This document shows positions 54,817-64,000 of a stretch of 64,000 bases of DNA, in pieces. Numbering within the stretch: the first letter of the stretch is position 1; the number at the start of each line of letters is the position of its first letter. The DNA comes from Arthrobacter sp. U41 (GTDB lineage Bacteria; Actinomycetota; Actinomycetes; Actinomycetales; Micrococcaceae), in the NCBI RefSeq assembly GCF_001750145.1, contig NZ_CP015732.1:3162001-3226000 (forward strand). The letters run 5' to 3'. The notes under the pieces were generated by a model that was given only the letters and a program-made list of their open reading frames with translations, was not told where the DNA came from and made no database searches. A program made the translations under genes and the position numbers.

Positions 54817-57660
54817 CTATTTCCCCGGCCCGGGGCCCGGGGCCCGCTCCAGATAGGCAGCGGCCAGCTCCGACCGCGAGCTGACGTGGAGCTTCCGGTA
54901 GATCCGGGTGAGGTGGTACTGCACGGTCTTGACGGACACGTAGAGTTCGGCTGCGGCGTCCTTATTGGTCAGGCCCGAAGCGACCAGCGAGGCAACTGCT
55001 TGTTCCTGTTCCGTCAGGTCGTCGAAAAGAGGTGCGGCCTCGGTCGTCACCGGAGCGGTTGCGGTCAGCCGCCGGTTCTCGTCGGTGCTGACTCCGCTGG
55101 CACGCAGTTCCCGCTCACACCGGTCGGTATAGGCCGCGGCACCCAGGACAGAGAACAGATCGCGGGCCTGAATCAGCATCCCGGCAGCTTCCCTGCGTTT
55201 TCCGGCACGGCGGAAGGACTGGCCGTACACAAACATCACTCGGGCCCGTGCGTAGGGCATCGGCAGTTTCTCCAGGTGGGCGAGACCGCCAAGGAACGTG
55301 CTGCGGGCGGCGTCAAAATCGCCGGCCGCCGCCTGGATTCTGCCCCGAACCGAGGCCAGGCGCGCCATTGTTGACCGGTGCTGGCGTTGCTCTGCCAGCC
55401 GCTCGTGAGGGCGCAGGAACGCGTCCGCTTCTGCAATCCGTCCGACCATGACCAAAGCGTTGGCGTAGTGGTCCTGCCACGGCCAGAATCCCGGTTCGTC
55501 AATGCCGTTGCTGCGTTCGAGCCTGACGACAGGCAGCAGCGCGCGGAGCACGCCGTCGTAGTCCGCCTTGATTTCCGCCACTTGCGCCTGGGCGAGGCAG
55601 TAGGGCAGGAGCATTATCGGGTAGCTGTCGGCGGCGACGGCAGCGCGCTCCAGATGGTGGGCCGCGGCGTCCCGGTTGCCGCGGAGCGCGTGAATTTGCG
55701 CGCCGGTCCAGTGCAGGAGCGGGCTGAGAAGCTCTATGCCGGACTCTTCCTGCAGTGCCACGGCGTTTTCTACCGTTCTCAGCGCGCCGTCCCAGGCGCC
55801 CAGGGCAACGTCAGCCCTGGCCTGCCAGGCCTGGGCCCAGAGGGTGATGCGGTGGGAACCGCGGGCAAATTCAGTGGGAACAGCGCTGGCGAGTTCGGTC
55901 CGGGCCTCATCCACCTCGTCCATGGCAAGGCGCAGCCACCCTCTGCCCATGTGGATACGCTGGTATGGGGCGCTGTCTTCAGGGGGCTGGTCTGCAGCCT
56001 CGTAACTCGCCTCCGCTTCGGCGTACCGGCCCATCGCGCCGAGCCCGAGGCCCTCGATGGCTTGTGCCTCGAAAGCTGGCGGGCTGTTCGGTGGCGCCGT
56101 AAGCCTGGCCCGGACAGCCCACGTCACGAGGTCCCTGCCGTTGAAGCGGGCCAGTGCGTGCAGCACCTGACGCTGGCAAATCTGCCCGGCCGTTCCGGGA
56201 TCGGTGGCCGGGTCGACGGAATTCCAGGCCTTGCGGAGCAGGGCGTCGGCCTGCATGGGGCGGCCGCGGAGGACAGCGAGGTACCCGCGCACCGCGTCGC
56301 CGCGCGGGCTGGGCGCGATGGTCTCGACGGCCGATACGGCCCGGGGGAGTTGTCCGGCCCCGACCATCGCATCGACGGCCATGATCAGGAGTGATTCGCG
56401 TTCCAGACCCTGCGGATTGAGCCGGGCGGCATCCGCGTAGGCGTCGGCGGCGGCACCCCAGGCACCTGATGCGGCGTGGGCCGTCGCCGCTGCTTCGAGT
56501 TCGCGGGCAAGCGAAGCGTCGGGCAGGAGTGCAGAGGCAGCCCGGTGCCTCAGCTTCTCGGCCCCGATACCCGGCAGGCGTGCGGCTGCGGCATGCAACG
56601 TCGACTGCCGGCCGGGTCCGAGGTTTTGATAGACGGCTGACCGCACTGCCGGGAGCGGAAACTCGAGGAGGGTCTCCGTCCCGACAGGTGAAAGTGTCAG
56701 CAGACCCAGAGCTGCAGCCGCATCCACGGCGGCTGCAGCGTCCGAAACACCGGACAGTTCCGCGGCAAGCGCCAGCGGGGATCGCGCGCCCAGCACTGCT
56801 GCCGCCTCGGTGAGCGCGGCCGCGGCTGGCGGCAGCTGCGCCAGCCTGGCCTGGACAAATGCCCGAAGCTCCGTGGGCACTGGAAGAACCCTCTGACCGG
56901 TGGACCAGACGGTGGCCGGATACTGCTCCAGCAGCGGCTGGACCAGCCCGGGGCGGCCGCCCGTGTGCTCCACCAGGATCCTTGCGGCGGACAGCGGAAG
57001 TTCCGAGCCCGCGGATCCGGGCACGTGTCGTGCCATCAACTGCACGTCCCCTGGCGTGAGCGGGCCGAGCCTTATGGTCCGGGCGGCGGGAAAACTGAGA
57101 AGTCCTGCGGCACCTTCATCCAGTTCACTGACGGTCAAATCCGTAGCCAACAGGGTCAGGAGTGACTGTTGCCCCACGCGGCGCAACGCGTAAAGCAGGG
57201 CCTGAAGCGAGGGCAGGTCGGCCCATTGGAGGTCGTCGATCCAGAGAACCAGCACTGCACTATCCCCGGCGGTGCAGCGGTCAATCGTGGAAAGCAGCAT
57301 CTTCCCGTAGACCGACGGAGCTGCGGTGACGGCAGGGTATTCCGCGGGCGCCGGTTCAGCTGGAGGTTCGGCCCCGCCGGGAGCGGCACCCCGGGGCGCT
57401 CCGGACAGCAACTGCTGGATTACCCCGAAGTCGGTGCGTCGTTCCCAGACGGCACCGGCCGCCCTGAGAATCGACGGCCGGATCCCGGCGGTTGTTTCAC
57501 GGCGCAGGAAGGATTCCACCAGGGCGGTTTTGCCCATCCCCTGGCTGGCGCGTACGACGCCTACGGCGGGCGTCCCCGAGCGGGCGGTCCGGAGCAGGTC
57601 CGCCAGCGCTCGGGTCGCCGCAGTGCGCCCGGCCAAGTGTCCGGCTTCGTTGTCAAACAT
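54817..57660 (-). CDS. benR: Large LuxR-type ATPase regulator, likely BenR
   Basis: A 947-residue LAL-type regulator. A Walker A loop (VRASQGMGKTALVESFLRRE) lies near residue 45 and a Walker B segment is VLVLWIDDLQWAD. A long helical-repeat middle is followed by a C-terminal LuxR HTH (SGLTNKDAAAELYVSVKTVQ). ATG 57660 is preferred to TTG 57669 because AAGG is then nine bases upstream. It lies after benK at the end of the benzoate genes, as the LuxR-type BenR does beside ben genes in Corynebacterium. A role as activator of benABCDK is inferred from that arrangement. Confidence 0.8.
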   Translation of the reverse strand: MFDNEAGHLAGRTAATRALADLLRTARSGTPAVGVVRASQGMGKTALVESFLRRETTAGIRPSILRAAGAVWERRTDFGVIQQLLSGAPRGAAPGGAEPPAEPAPAEYPAVTAAPSVYGKMLLSTIDRCTAGDSAVLVLWIDDLQWADLPSLQALLYALRRVGQQSLLTLLATDLTVSELDEGAAGLLSFPAARTIRLGPLTPGDVQLMARHVPGSAGSELPLSAARILVEHTGGRPGLVQPLLEQYPATVWSTGQRVLPVPTELRAFVQARLAQLPPAAAALTEAAAVLGARSPLALAAELSGVSDAAAAVDAAAALGLLTLSPVGTETLLEFPLPAVRSAVYQNLGPGRQSTLHAAAARLPGIGAEKLRHRAASALLPDASLARELEAAATAHAASGAWGAAADAYADAARLNPQGLERESLLIMAVDAMVGAGQLPRAVSAVETIAPSPRGDAVRGYLAVLRGRPMQADALLRKAWNSVDPATDPGTAGQICQRQVLHALARFNGRDLVTWAVRARLTAPPNSPPAFEAQAIEGLGLGAMGRYAEAEASYEAADQPPEDSAPYQRIHMGRGWLRLAMDEVDEARTELASAVPTEFARGSHRITLWAQAWQARADVALGAWDGALRTVENAVALQEESGIELLSPLLHWTGAQIHALRGNRDAAAHHLERAAVAADSYPIMLLPYCLAQAQVAEIKADYDGVLRALLPVVRLERSNGIDEPGFWPWQDHYANALVMVGRIAEADAFLRPHERLAEQRQHRSTMARLASVRGRIQAAAGDFDAARSTFLGGLAHLEKLPMPYARARVMFVYGQSFRRAGKRREAAGMLIQARDLFSVLGAAAYTDRCERELRASGVSTDENRRLTATAPVTTEAAPLFDDLTEQEQAVASLVASGLTNKDAAAELYVSVKTVQYHLTRIYRKLHVSSRSELAAAYLERAPGPGPGK

Positions 57661-57732
57661 TGTGTCCAACCTTACGGGGGAGAGTGCCGGCGGTGTGAAG
57701 TGCGTCCCAGTACCCGCCGGCCCCGCTGGTGA

Positions 57733-59127
57733 TCACCCCGCCTGGGACGCTGGTGCGAGCACTTCTCCGCTCAGCGGCTGGACAGGTTCGGCCGCGATGC
57801 GGTGCCTGCGGACGAAGAAGGTGACGAGTCCACCGGCCAGCGCGACGGCGGCGAAGACCACGAACGCGACGTTGCTCGGTGCCCTGGCGCTGATCAGGAA
57901 CCCGCCGACGAGCGGCCCGAGGATGCCGCCCAGGCGGCCGAACCCTGCGCACCATGCGACGCCGGCCGCCCGTGCCGGCGTCGGATAGTAGTTGGAAACG
58001 AACCCGTAGACCAGAACCTGGGTACCCAGACTGCCCACCCCGGCAAAAGCAACGGCGATCAGCAGCGCGGGGAGCGGAAAGCCGAGCGTCAGCAGGATGA
58101 GGGAAACCGCTGCGATCACGAACGTTGTTGCAACGACCGCGCGGGGACCAACCCTGTCCGCCGACCGTGAGGCGACGAGCCCGCCGACCACGGCTCCGGC
58201 GTTGAGCGCAAGGAGGAACGTCAGGGAGTAGGTCTTGCCGTAGCCGTGCTGGCCCATGATTTCCGGAAGCCAGGTGTTCAGCCCGTAGGTCAGCAGCAGG
58301 CCGCAGAAACTCATGAGCCCGAGCAGAATGGTTGGTGTCCGGTAGTTGCCGGTGGTCAGGGCGGCGAAGCCGGCCAGCGGCCGGCCGGCCTTGTTGACCG
58401 CCGCCGGGGGGACCGTTGATATCCCGGAAGCTGTGCTGCCGGCGTGCCCGTCTTCGAGCGGAATACCCGTCTTCAGCGACAGCGCGGTGGCCTCGTCCGT
58501 GCGCCCTCGGGCGAGGAGCCACTTCGGTGACTCCGGCAGTTTGAAGTACGCCAGCGGGAACAGGATGACCAGGGGCAGGGCGCCGATCATGAACAGGCCG
58601 CGCCAGTCCGTCACCCCGCCCAGCACGATGGCCAGCAGCGAGGCGAGCAGGCCTCCGGCGGGCACACCCGAATACACCAGCGCATTGTAGAAATTGCGCT
58701 TGCCGGCGGGGGCGAATTCGGCGACAACGGCTCCGGCCGTTGCGACGAGGGCTCCGACGCCGATCCCGGTCAGGAACCGGAGGAACCCAAAGGCCGGGAT
58801 GCTGGTGGCCATGGCGGTGAATGCCATGCCCAGCGAAAACCAGACGATGTTGATGAGCATCAGCTTCCGCCGGCCCAGGAAATCCCCGACGGCGCCGGCG
58901 GTGAGGGCGCCCACCATCACGCCCAGCAGGGCGTAGCTTCCCAGGACGCCGGCCTGGGCAGCATCGAGTGCCCCAATCTGGCTGGGGTCGCGCAGCAGCG
59001 ACGAAACGACAGTTCCGTAGACCACCAGGTCATAACCGTCAAAGATCAGGGCTGCGGCGGCAACAGCCATCACCCAGCGGACGGTCTTCTTGCGTGTGGC
59101 ATCCGTGGATGCGGCAAGTGCATTCAT
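57733..59127 (-). CDS. benK: Benzoate/aromatic acid:H+ symporter (AAHS family MFS)
   Basis: A 464-residue MFS protein with 12 helices. MAVAAAALIFDGYDLVVYG contains the DGYD/DGxD motif of aromatic-acid transporters. AGAVGDFLGRRKLMLINIVW is the family loop between helices 2 and 3. FKLPESPKWLLARG is also typical. It would import benzoate. It lies 91 bases after benD and is probably cotranscribed. The exact aromatic acid is inferred from the gene cluster. Confidence 0.9.
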   Translation of the reverse strand: MNALAASTDATRKKTVRWVMAVAAAALIFDGYDLVVYGTVVSSLLRDPSQIGALDAAQAGVLGSYALLGVMVGALTAGAVGDFLGRRKLMLINIVWFSLGMAFTAMATSIPAFGFLRFLTGIGVGALVATAGAVVAEFAPAGKRNFYNALVYSGVPAGGLLASLLAIVLGGVTDWRGLFMIGALPLVILFPLAYFKLPESPKWLLARGRTDEATALSLKTGIPLEDGHAGSTASGISTVPPAAVNKAGRPLAGFAALTTGNYRTPTILLGLMSFCGLLLTYGLNTWLPEIMGQHGYGKTYSLTFLLALNAGAVVGGLVASRSADRVGPRAVVATTFVIAAVSLILLTLGFPLPALLIAVAFAGVGSLGTQVLVYGFVSNYYPTPARAAGVAWCAGFGRLGGILGPLVGGFLISARAPSNVAFVVFAAVALAGGLVTFFVRRHRIAAEPVQPLSGEVLAPASQAG

Positions 59128-59218
59128 TTATTGGCTCCAAGGGCCTGGGCCGCGTCATTGCGGCAGGTTGAGGTCAATCGGGATTGGAAATCGAAGCCGG
59201 CACGGCCGGGGCGAAAAC

Positions 59219-60025
59219 TCACCCCAGATCGCCACCGGCAACAGCGAGGACGCTGCCCGTGATGTAGGAGGCCTCGTCCGAGGCAAGGAATGCGATGGGA
59301 CCGGCCTGCTCGTCGAGGGTCCCGTACCGCTTCATCAGCGACGACTCGATGGTCTGGTCAACAATCTGCTGGTACCAGGCCAATTCGTTCGTCCCCTCGG
59401 GCTGCGGACCCCGAACGACACGGCGGGGCGGAGCTTCCGTTCCTCCCGGGGCCGTGGCCACCACGCGGATGCCGTGCGGAGCGGCCTCGAGGGCCAGGGC
59501 CGCCGTTATGGCTTTCACGCCGCCCTTGGCTGCGGCGTAGGGAACGCGGTTGACCCCGCGCGTGGCGACGGAGGCGACATTGACGATGACGCCGCCCTGC
59601 TGGCTGATCATGTGGGGGAGAACCGCGCGGCAGGTCCACAGCGTCGGAAACAGCGAACGCTGTATTTCCTTGCTGATCTCCTCGGGCTCGTAATGCTCGA
59701 AGGGCTTCGCCCAGATGGTGCCTCCCACGTTATTGATGAGGACGTCGATCCGGCCGTGGCGGGACCAGGCCTCCTCGATGGCGGCACTGGCGCCGGCGTA
59801 GTGTTCCAGGTCTGCCGTGATGGCGAACGCGGACGCGCCGCCGGCCGCGAGCTCCCCGGCAGCCTCATGGACGAGCTCGGCCCGGTCCACCAGGATGATG
59901 TCGGCGCCTTCTGCCGCGACGCGCGAAGCAACCGCGTGACCGATTCCCTGCGCCGCTCCGGTCACCACCACGACCTTGCCGGCGAACCGGCCCGGGCTGA
60001 TCGCCCGGGCACCGTTCGGGCTCAA
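59219..60025 (-). CDS. benD: Benzoate cis-diol dehydrogenase
   Basis: A 268-residue short-chain dehydrogenase that oxidises the cis-diol of benzoate to catechol with loss of CO2, using NAD. The cofactor loop is VVVVTGAAQGIGHAVA, LINNVGGTIWAKPFEHYEPE follows, and the catalytic YxxxK is in RVPYAAAKGGVKA. The start is TTG 60025, which overlaps the benC stop (TTGA) and gives the expected length; the open frame to 60163 lies inside benC. Confidence 0.92.
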   Translation of the reverse strand: MSPNGARAISPGRFAGKVVVVTGAAQGIGHAVASRVAAEGADIILVDRAELVHEAAGELAAGGASAFAITADLEHYAGASAAIEEAWSRHGRIDVLINNVGGTIWAKPFEHYEPEEISKEIQRSLFPTLWTCRAVLPHMISQQGGVIVNVASVATRGVNRVPYAAAKGGVKAITAALALEAAPHGIRVVATAPGGTEAPPRRVVRGPQPEGTNELAWYQQIVDQTIESSLMKRYGTLDEQAGPIAFLASDEASYITGSVLAVAGGDLG

Positions 60026-61077
60026 ACGACGGCCCCGGCGAGAGCCGTCGCTGCGGCTGCAGTACTGCCGACGGCGAAGCGCTCGTAGTAGAAGTTTGTG
60101 GGGGTGATGCCCCGGGTGTCCCAGTACTTGCGGACGGCGTCCACCATGGCGGGCGGTCCGCACAGGTAAACGTCCACGTCGCCGTCGTTCAGCTGGGCGG
60201 CCGTGATGTATTGGGTGACGTACCCCTTATTCTCCGCAGCGCTCTCCGGGTCCGCCACGCACGTGGTGAAGCTGAAGTTCTCGATGGCGTCGGCGTACCG
60301 CTCCAGCTTGTCCAGCTCCACCAGGTCCTTGTCGAACGTGACGCCGTAGACCAGGTGAACGGGATGGGCGGGCGCCTCTTCAAGGCTGGTGGCGATTTTT
60401 TCGAGCATTGAAAGCAGCGGCGCGATTCCGGTGCCGCCCGCCAGCATCAGTGCCGGACGTTTGATGTCCCGAAGAAAGAAGCTGCCCATGGGTCCGGTCA
60501 GCGGGATGATGTCGCCGACGGCGGCACGTTCCTTCAGGTAAGTGGTCATGGCCCCGTCAGGCGCCGTGCGGATGAGGAAGCGCAGCTCCTGTGCGGTGGG
60601 GCCGCTGCTGAAGGAATAGGAGCGTGTGGCGTCGGTGCCGGGGACCGCGAAATTCAGGTACTGGCCCGGGAGGAACTTCAGGTCCGCGCGGTTTGCCACG
60701 GCAAGGGTGAGGGCGGCGGTGTTGTCAGCGAACCAGGTCAGTTCGCTGACGCTGCCCTCGAACGTCGTGGCGCCGGCCTTGGCCATTTCCGAGGTACCGG
60801 CGATCTGCAGGACCAGGTCTGTTTCCGGAACCATCTGGCAGGGGAGGCAGAAGCCCTTCTCGGTTTCATCCTCGGTGAGGGCCTCATCGATGTAGTCGCC
60901 GCCGTCGTACTTTCCCGACTCGCAGAACGCCTTGCAGGTGCCGCAGGCACCGTCGCGGCAGTCGAAGGGGATATTGATGCGGGATTTGTAAGCGGCGTCG
61001 GCGACGGTTTCGTTGGGGTTCGCAGTGACGAAGCGGGTGACGCCGTCCTCAAAGCTGAGGGCAATCTGATAGGTCAT
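60022..61077 (-). CDS. benC: Benzoate 1,2-dioxygenase reductase
   Basis: A 351-residue electron-transfer protein. An N-terminal plant-type 2Fe-2S domain has cysteines C40, C45, C48 and C80 (CRDGACGTCKAFC and FCLPC). FAD- and NAD-binding domains follow, with RSYSFSSGP, ALMLAGGTGIAPLLSML and VYLCGPPAMVDAVRKY. It supplies electrons from NADH to BenAB. ATG 61077 matches the family start; the frame upstream to 61302 overlaps benB. Confidence 0.94.
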   Translation of the reverse strand: MTYQIALSFEDGVTRFVTANPNETVADAAYKSRINIPFDCRDGACGTCKAFCESGKYDGGDYIDEALTEDETEKGFCLPCQMVPETDLVLQIAGTSEMAKAGATTFEGSVSELTWFADNTAALTLAVANRADLKFLPGQYLNFAVPGTDATRSYSFSSGPTAQELRFLIRTAPDGAMTTYLKERAAVGDIIPLTGPMGSFFLRDIKRPALMLAGGTGIAPLLSMLEKIATSLEEAPAHPVHLVYGVTFDKDLVELDKLERYADAIENFSFTTCVADPESAAENKGYVTQYITAAQLNDGDVDVYLCGPPAMVDAVRKYWDTRGITPTNFYYERFAVGSTAAAATALAGAVV

Positions 61078-61105
61078 GGGGGCTCGACTCCAGTTTTTTC
61101 GGAAG

Positions 61106-61651
61106 CTAGATGTGGTAGATATCCACGATGTGGTGGATGTAGTCGTTTTTGAGGACGACCTTTTTCTTGGTGATGACGGGCTGTGTGCCGGCGTAATCGA
61201 TGGTGTAGAACGACGTTCCGAAGTAGGGGTCGATGTTCTGGTAGCGGTAGTACAGCGTGAACCAGTTGAAGCGGACATCAACCTCGCTGCTGCGGGACTC
61301 AACGATTTCCACGTTCGTGATGTTGTGGCCCGTTCGCGGTTCCGGCAGGCTTGTCGCGCTGGAGCGGTCGGTCTTGATGCGGAAGACGCGGTCCTCCAGG
61401 CCTCCCCGGTTGGCGTAGTAGATCAGCGAAATTTCGCGCTGGGGATCGCTGGTGAGCTGATCGTCGTCGGCCCACGCCGGCATCCAGAACTCGGCTTCGG
61501 GGTGATAGCAGTCCAGCCAGCGGTCAAAGTCGCGGTCGTCCAGGAAACGCGCCTCGCGGTAGAGGAAAGCGCGGATTTCTTCCAGGGTTGCCGGGCCCGC
61601 CGGCGCGAAGACCGTTGCGTCCTGGGGGGCGGATTCAATGGTTTGTGTCAT
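61106..61651 (-). CDS. benB: Benzoate 1,2-dioxygenase small subunit
   Basis: A 181-residue beta subunit of a ring-hydroxylating dioxygenase. IRAFLYREARFLDDRDFDRW and LDCYHPEAEFWMPAWADDDQ are typical, as is the end KKKVVLKNDYIHHIVDIYHI. It has a structural role in the alpha3beta3 complex. ATG 61651 is preceded by GGAGAATCCCC. It lies 28 bases before benC. Confidence 0.94.
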   Translation of the reverse strand: MTQTIESAPQDATVFAPAGPATLEEIRAFLYREARFLDDRDFDRWLDCYHPEAEFWMPAWADDDQLTSDPQREISLIYYANRGGLEDRVFRIKTDRSSATSLPEPRTGHNITNVEIVESRSSEVDVRFNWFTLYYRYQNIDPYFGTSFYTIDYAGTQPVITKKKVVLKNDYIHHIVDIYHI

Positions 61652-61679
61652 GGGGATTCTCCTCTGGCTCCTTGCGGAC

Positions 61680-63050
61680 CTAGTTCTGGGCGGCGGCTTC
61701 GGCTGCTTCTTCGGCGGCTGCGGCCTTGCGCATCGTCTCCACCCAGTAGCCGTGCTGAATGGGATAGAGACCCTCGTCTTCGGTCTTGGCGCCGCTGGAA
61801 ATGGGCTTGAGGCCGATCTTGTCGGCGTTGGCATCAGGGCCGGCGATCTGGTGCATGACCCCGCGGCTGAGGTCGTTCCACTGAGCGGCGGTGGCCAGAT
61901 AGGTCTTCTGGCAGGAGCGGAACTCTTCCAGGTCATCGGGGGTGGCCATGCCGGAGGCATTGAAGAAGTCCTCGTACTGGCGGATCCGGTTGGCGCGGTT
62001 CTCCTCGCTCTCACCCTTGGGCGCGATGCAGTAGATCGTCACCTCGGTCTTGTCGACGGAGACGGGACGGAAGTGCCGGATCTGCGAACCGAACTGGTCC
62101 ATCAAATAGACGTTCGGGTACAGGCACAGGTTGCGCGAGATGTTGATCATCCAGTCGGCCTTCTCCACGCCATACTTCTCGACAAGTTCGTCCCTGCGGT
62201 CGAACAGCGGACGATTGGACGGGTCCAGCCATTCCGTCCAGAGCAGCAGGTGGCCGTGGTCGAAGGAGTAGTAGCCGCCCTTCTGCTTGGCCCAGCCGCC
62301 AGCGTCCATGTTCTTGGTTTCGTTGGCCGACTCCCCGGTGGTCCGGCGGGCCGTAGTGGCTGCGTAGTTCCAGTGTGTCGCGGAGACATGGTAACCGTCG
62401 GCGCCGTTCTCGGCCTGCAGCTTCCAGTTGCCGTCGTAGGTGTAGGTGGACGCGCCGCGCAGGACTTCCAGGCCGTCCGGGGACTGGTCGACGATCATGT
62501 CGATGATCTTCGTGGACTCGCCCAGGTGCTCTTCCAGGGGCAGCACGTCCGGGTTGATGCTGCCGAAAAGGAAGCCCCGGTAGCTCTCGAACCTGGCCAC
62601 TTTTGTCAGGTCATGGGAGCCCTCTTTGTTGAACTGCTCCGGATAGCCGGCGTCACGGGGATCCTTGACCTTGAGTAGCTTGCCGGTGTTGTTGAAGGTC
62701 CAGCCGTGGAACGGGCAGGTGAACGTCGTGCGGTTGTCCGTCTTGCGGCGGCAGAGCATCGCGCCGCGGTGGCTGCAGGCATTGATCAGGGCGTTGAGTC
62801 CGCCCTGCTTGTCGCGGGAGATGATGATCGGCTGACGGCCGATGTAGGTGGTGAAGTAGTCGCCCACGTTCGGGATCTGGCTGTCATGCGCCAGATACAC
62901 CCAGTTGCCTTCGAAGATGTGCTTCATCTCGAGTTCGAAAAGGTCTGCGTCGGTGAAGATGCTGCGCTTGGCGCGGAAGACGCCGTTTTCGTGATCCTCC
63001 ACGAGGGCCTCGTCGAGGTGGGCTCGGATGCCCGCCAGGGTCTCTGTCAT
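61680..63050 (-). CDS. benA: Benzoate 1,2-dioxygenase large subunit
   Basis: A 456-residue catalytic subunit that adds O2 to benzoate to form the cis-1,2-diol. The Rieske 2Fe-2S ligands are C92/H94 (CSHRGAMLC) and C112/H115 (CPFHGW). The mononuclear iron ligands are in [17 protein letters not shown] (H221, H226), with D218 as the bridging aspartate between Rieske and iron sites. ATG 63050 has AGGAGCC upstream. First gene of the cluster. Confidence 0.95.
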   Translation of the reverse strand: MTETLAGIRAHLDEALVEDHENGVFRAKRSIFTDADLFELEMKHIFEGNWVYLAHDSQIPNVGDYFTTYIGRQPIIISRDKQGGLNALINACSHRGAMLCRRKTDNRTTFTCPFHGWTFNNTGKLLKVKDPRDAGYPEQFNKEGSHDLTKVARFESYRGFLFGSINPDVLPLEEHLGESTKIIDMIVDQSPDGLEVLRGASTYTYDGNWKLQAENGADGYHVSATHWNYAATTARRTTGESANETKNMDAGGWAKQKGGYYSFDHGHLLLWTEWLDPSNRPLFDRRDELVEKYGVEKADWMINISRNLCLYPNVYLMDQFGSQIRHFRPVSVDKTEVTIYCIAPKGESEENRANRIRQYEDFFNASGMATPDDLEEFRSCQKTYLATAAQWNDLSRGVMHQIAGPDANADKIGLKPISSGAKTEDEGLYPIQHGYWVETMRKAAAAEEAAEAAAQN

Positions 63051-63177
63051 GTTGGCTCCTATCGATACCGGGCCGCGTTGCCCGTGGTGCCGGGCTGCGG
63101 TGCCCGGGCGGACCGCCGAACGATCGGCCGGTCAATGGTGAATGCTTCAACCCTGCCAGCGCGTGGCGCGCATCACA

Positions 63178-63204
63178 CTAGGTATTTGCCTAGCGTCGCC
63201 TAGG
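63178..63204. promoter_or_regulatory. Cluster of CCTAG motifs in the benA upstream region
   Basis: CTAGG (63178-63182), CCTAG (63189-63193) and CCTAGG (63199-63204) are spaced at 10-11 bases, about one helical turn. They could be binding sites for the LuxR-type BenR or for the LysR regulator. Confidence 0.45.
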
Positions 63205-63243
63205 CATCCATTGATACTTCGAAAGTCTGAAAGGCGCGGGATT

Positions 63244-63260
63244 GTATATTTGTTTAATAC
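63244..63260. promoter_or_regulatory. LysR-type box GTAT-N9-ATAC
   Basis: A symmetrical GTAT-N9-ATAC lies in the divergent region, about 105 bases before the LysR start and 195 before benA. Its dyad symmetry in an AT-rich stretch is usual for a LysR-type recognition site. Confidence 0.45.
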
Positions 63261-63364
63261 CAAATTCGGCCCTACGATGTTGAACCAACAACCAACCACG
63301 ACGGAGCCGGGGCCTGCGACCGGCCGCGGCAGTGCGGAAACGACCACGAAGGAGTCGGTGCGGC

Positions 63365-64000
63365 ATGGAACTGCGTCATCTGCGCTACTTCGTGGCGGTT
63401 GCCGAGACCTGCCACTTCGGCCAAGCGGCAGAACGCCTGCAAATGGCCCAGCCCCCGCTCTCGCAGCAGATACGGCGGCTCGAAGCCGAACTCGCGGTCG
63501 AACTGCTTGCCCGGACCACACGCAGCGTCAAGCTGACACCCGCGGGCGAAGTGTTTCTCGAGGACGCACGGCGGATCCTGCGGAGCGTGGACGACGCGGC
63601 CCGCAGGGCACGCAGCTTCGCCGAAGGAAAAGCCGGCACCCTCCGCATCGGGCTGACCGGGACGGCGTCCTACACCCAGGTCCCGCGCCTGGCCCGGCTC
63701 GTCAAGGATCAGCTACCCGGCGTTGTGCTGGATATCAGCACCGAAATGCTCACACCGGCCATCGAACAGGCGCTGACCGCAGGCGAGCTGGACATCGGCG
63801 TCCTGCGCCCGCCCGTGCGTGATGCGTCTCTGGCCCTGCGTCGCATTGCCCGTGAGCATTTTGTCGTAGCGCTCCCGGCCGGTCACCGGCTTGCCGCAGG
63901 CGATTCCGTGAGCATGGGCGAGCTGCGGGCCGAGGATTTCGTCATGTACCCGGCAGCGTCACGTTCAGTGGTCAACGACGCGGTGATCCGCTCGTGCAGG
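63365..64000 (+). CDS. LysR family regulator, cut by window edge
   Basis: The first 212 residues of a LysR protein. The N-terminal HTH reads MELRHLRYFVAVAETCHFGQ and AAERLQMAQPPLSQQIRRLE. The effector domain begins GTLRIGLTGTASYTQVPRLA. Divergence from benA and the overall sequence suggest a CatR/BenM-type regulator that senses muconate or benzoate. The effector is inferred. A GGAG lies about 11 bases before ATG 63365. The C-terminal third is outside the window. Confidence 0.88.
   Translation, partial: MELRHLRYFVAVAETCHFGQAAERLQMAQPPLSQQIRRLEAELAVELLARTTRSVKLTPAGEVFLEDARRILRSVDDAARRARSFAEGKAGTLRIGLTGTASYTQVPRLARLVKDQLPGVVLDISTEMLTPAIEQALTAGELDIGVLRPPVRDASLALRRIAREHFVVALPAGHRLAAGDSVSMGELRAEDFVMYPAASRSVVNDAVIRSCR

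Noticed and set aside
1..64000. A CRISPR array or defence island
   Set aside because: No regularly spaced direct repeats and no Cas, restriction or other defence genes were seen in the window.

Overview
The window looks like chromosomal DNA of a high-GC actinobacterium, most likely an Arthrobacter-type member of the Micrococcaceae. The support is the GC-rich coding, frequent GTG/TTG starts, a bioB-linked biotin synthase auxiliary protein, an MMPL pump, and a ben cluster with a large LuxR-type ATPase regulator. The genus is an inference from gene content, not from a marker gene.

Left part (1-17.4 kb). A cut-off triple-helix-turn-helix transposase-like gene is followed by a TetR regulator and its MMPL exporter. 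Then comes an insertion-sequence zone: an IS3-family element of 1297 bp (copy 1), an IS110-family element and a second, unrelated IS3-type element. Next is a six-gene biotin operon read leftwards (bioB, bsaP, bioA, bioF, bioD, cytochrome P450) in which all five junctions can be read as four-base ATGA overlaps. A second, directly oriented copy of the 1297-bp IS3 element follows. It separates the front of one gene from the back of an unrelated secreted-protein gene.

Accessory/decay zone (17-28.5 kb). Small hypothetical genes, a SnoaL-like protein and an XRE-type regulator lie among many broken genes: a resolvase tail, an endonuclease/exonuclease/phosphatase protein with two frameshifts, a frameshifted phosphodiester glycosidase, the tail of an acetyl-CoA synthetase, the head of an SDR, a multiply broken DHA2-type exporter and an IS3 scrap. 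A universal stress protein and an MFS transporter are intact.

Metabolic middle (28.5-50.2 kb). OsmC plus a sodium:solute symporter, an M15-like secreted protein, an acyl-CoA dehydrogenase, a DHFR-like reductase, a zinc-less quinone oxidoreductase, and a two-part NSS transporter with a 45-residue small subunit too short for usual gene callers. Then a coherent hydroxyacid block: an LldR-like GntR regulator and lactate permease (leftward) diverge from lutABC (rightward), with three TGGTCnGACC operators between them. It is followed by glcG-glcB (leftward), glcD (rightward) and an IclR regulator. Together these genes would import and oxidise lactate and glycolate and send glyoxylate into malate.

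Right part (50.2-64 kb). A stand-alone LigD-type polymerase domain, the ribosome-rescue factor ArfB, a second and canonical P450, a short GNAT protein and a stand-alone 5'-3' exonuclease are followed by a leftward benzoate cluster (benA, benB, benC, benD, benK, benR-like LuxR ATPase). A divergent LysR regulator runs off the right edge. This cluster converts benzoate to catechol; the catechol genes are not in the window.

No CRISPR array, rRNA or convincing tRNA was seen.
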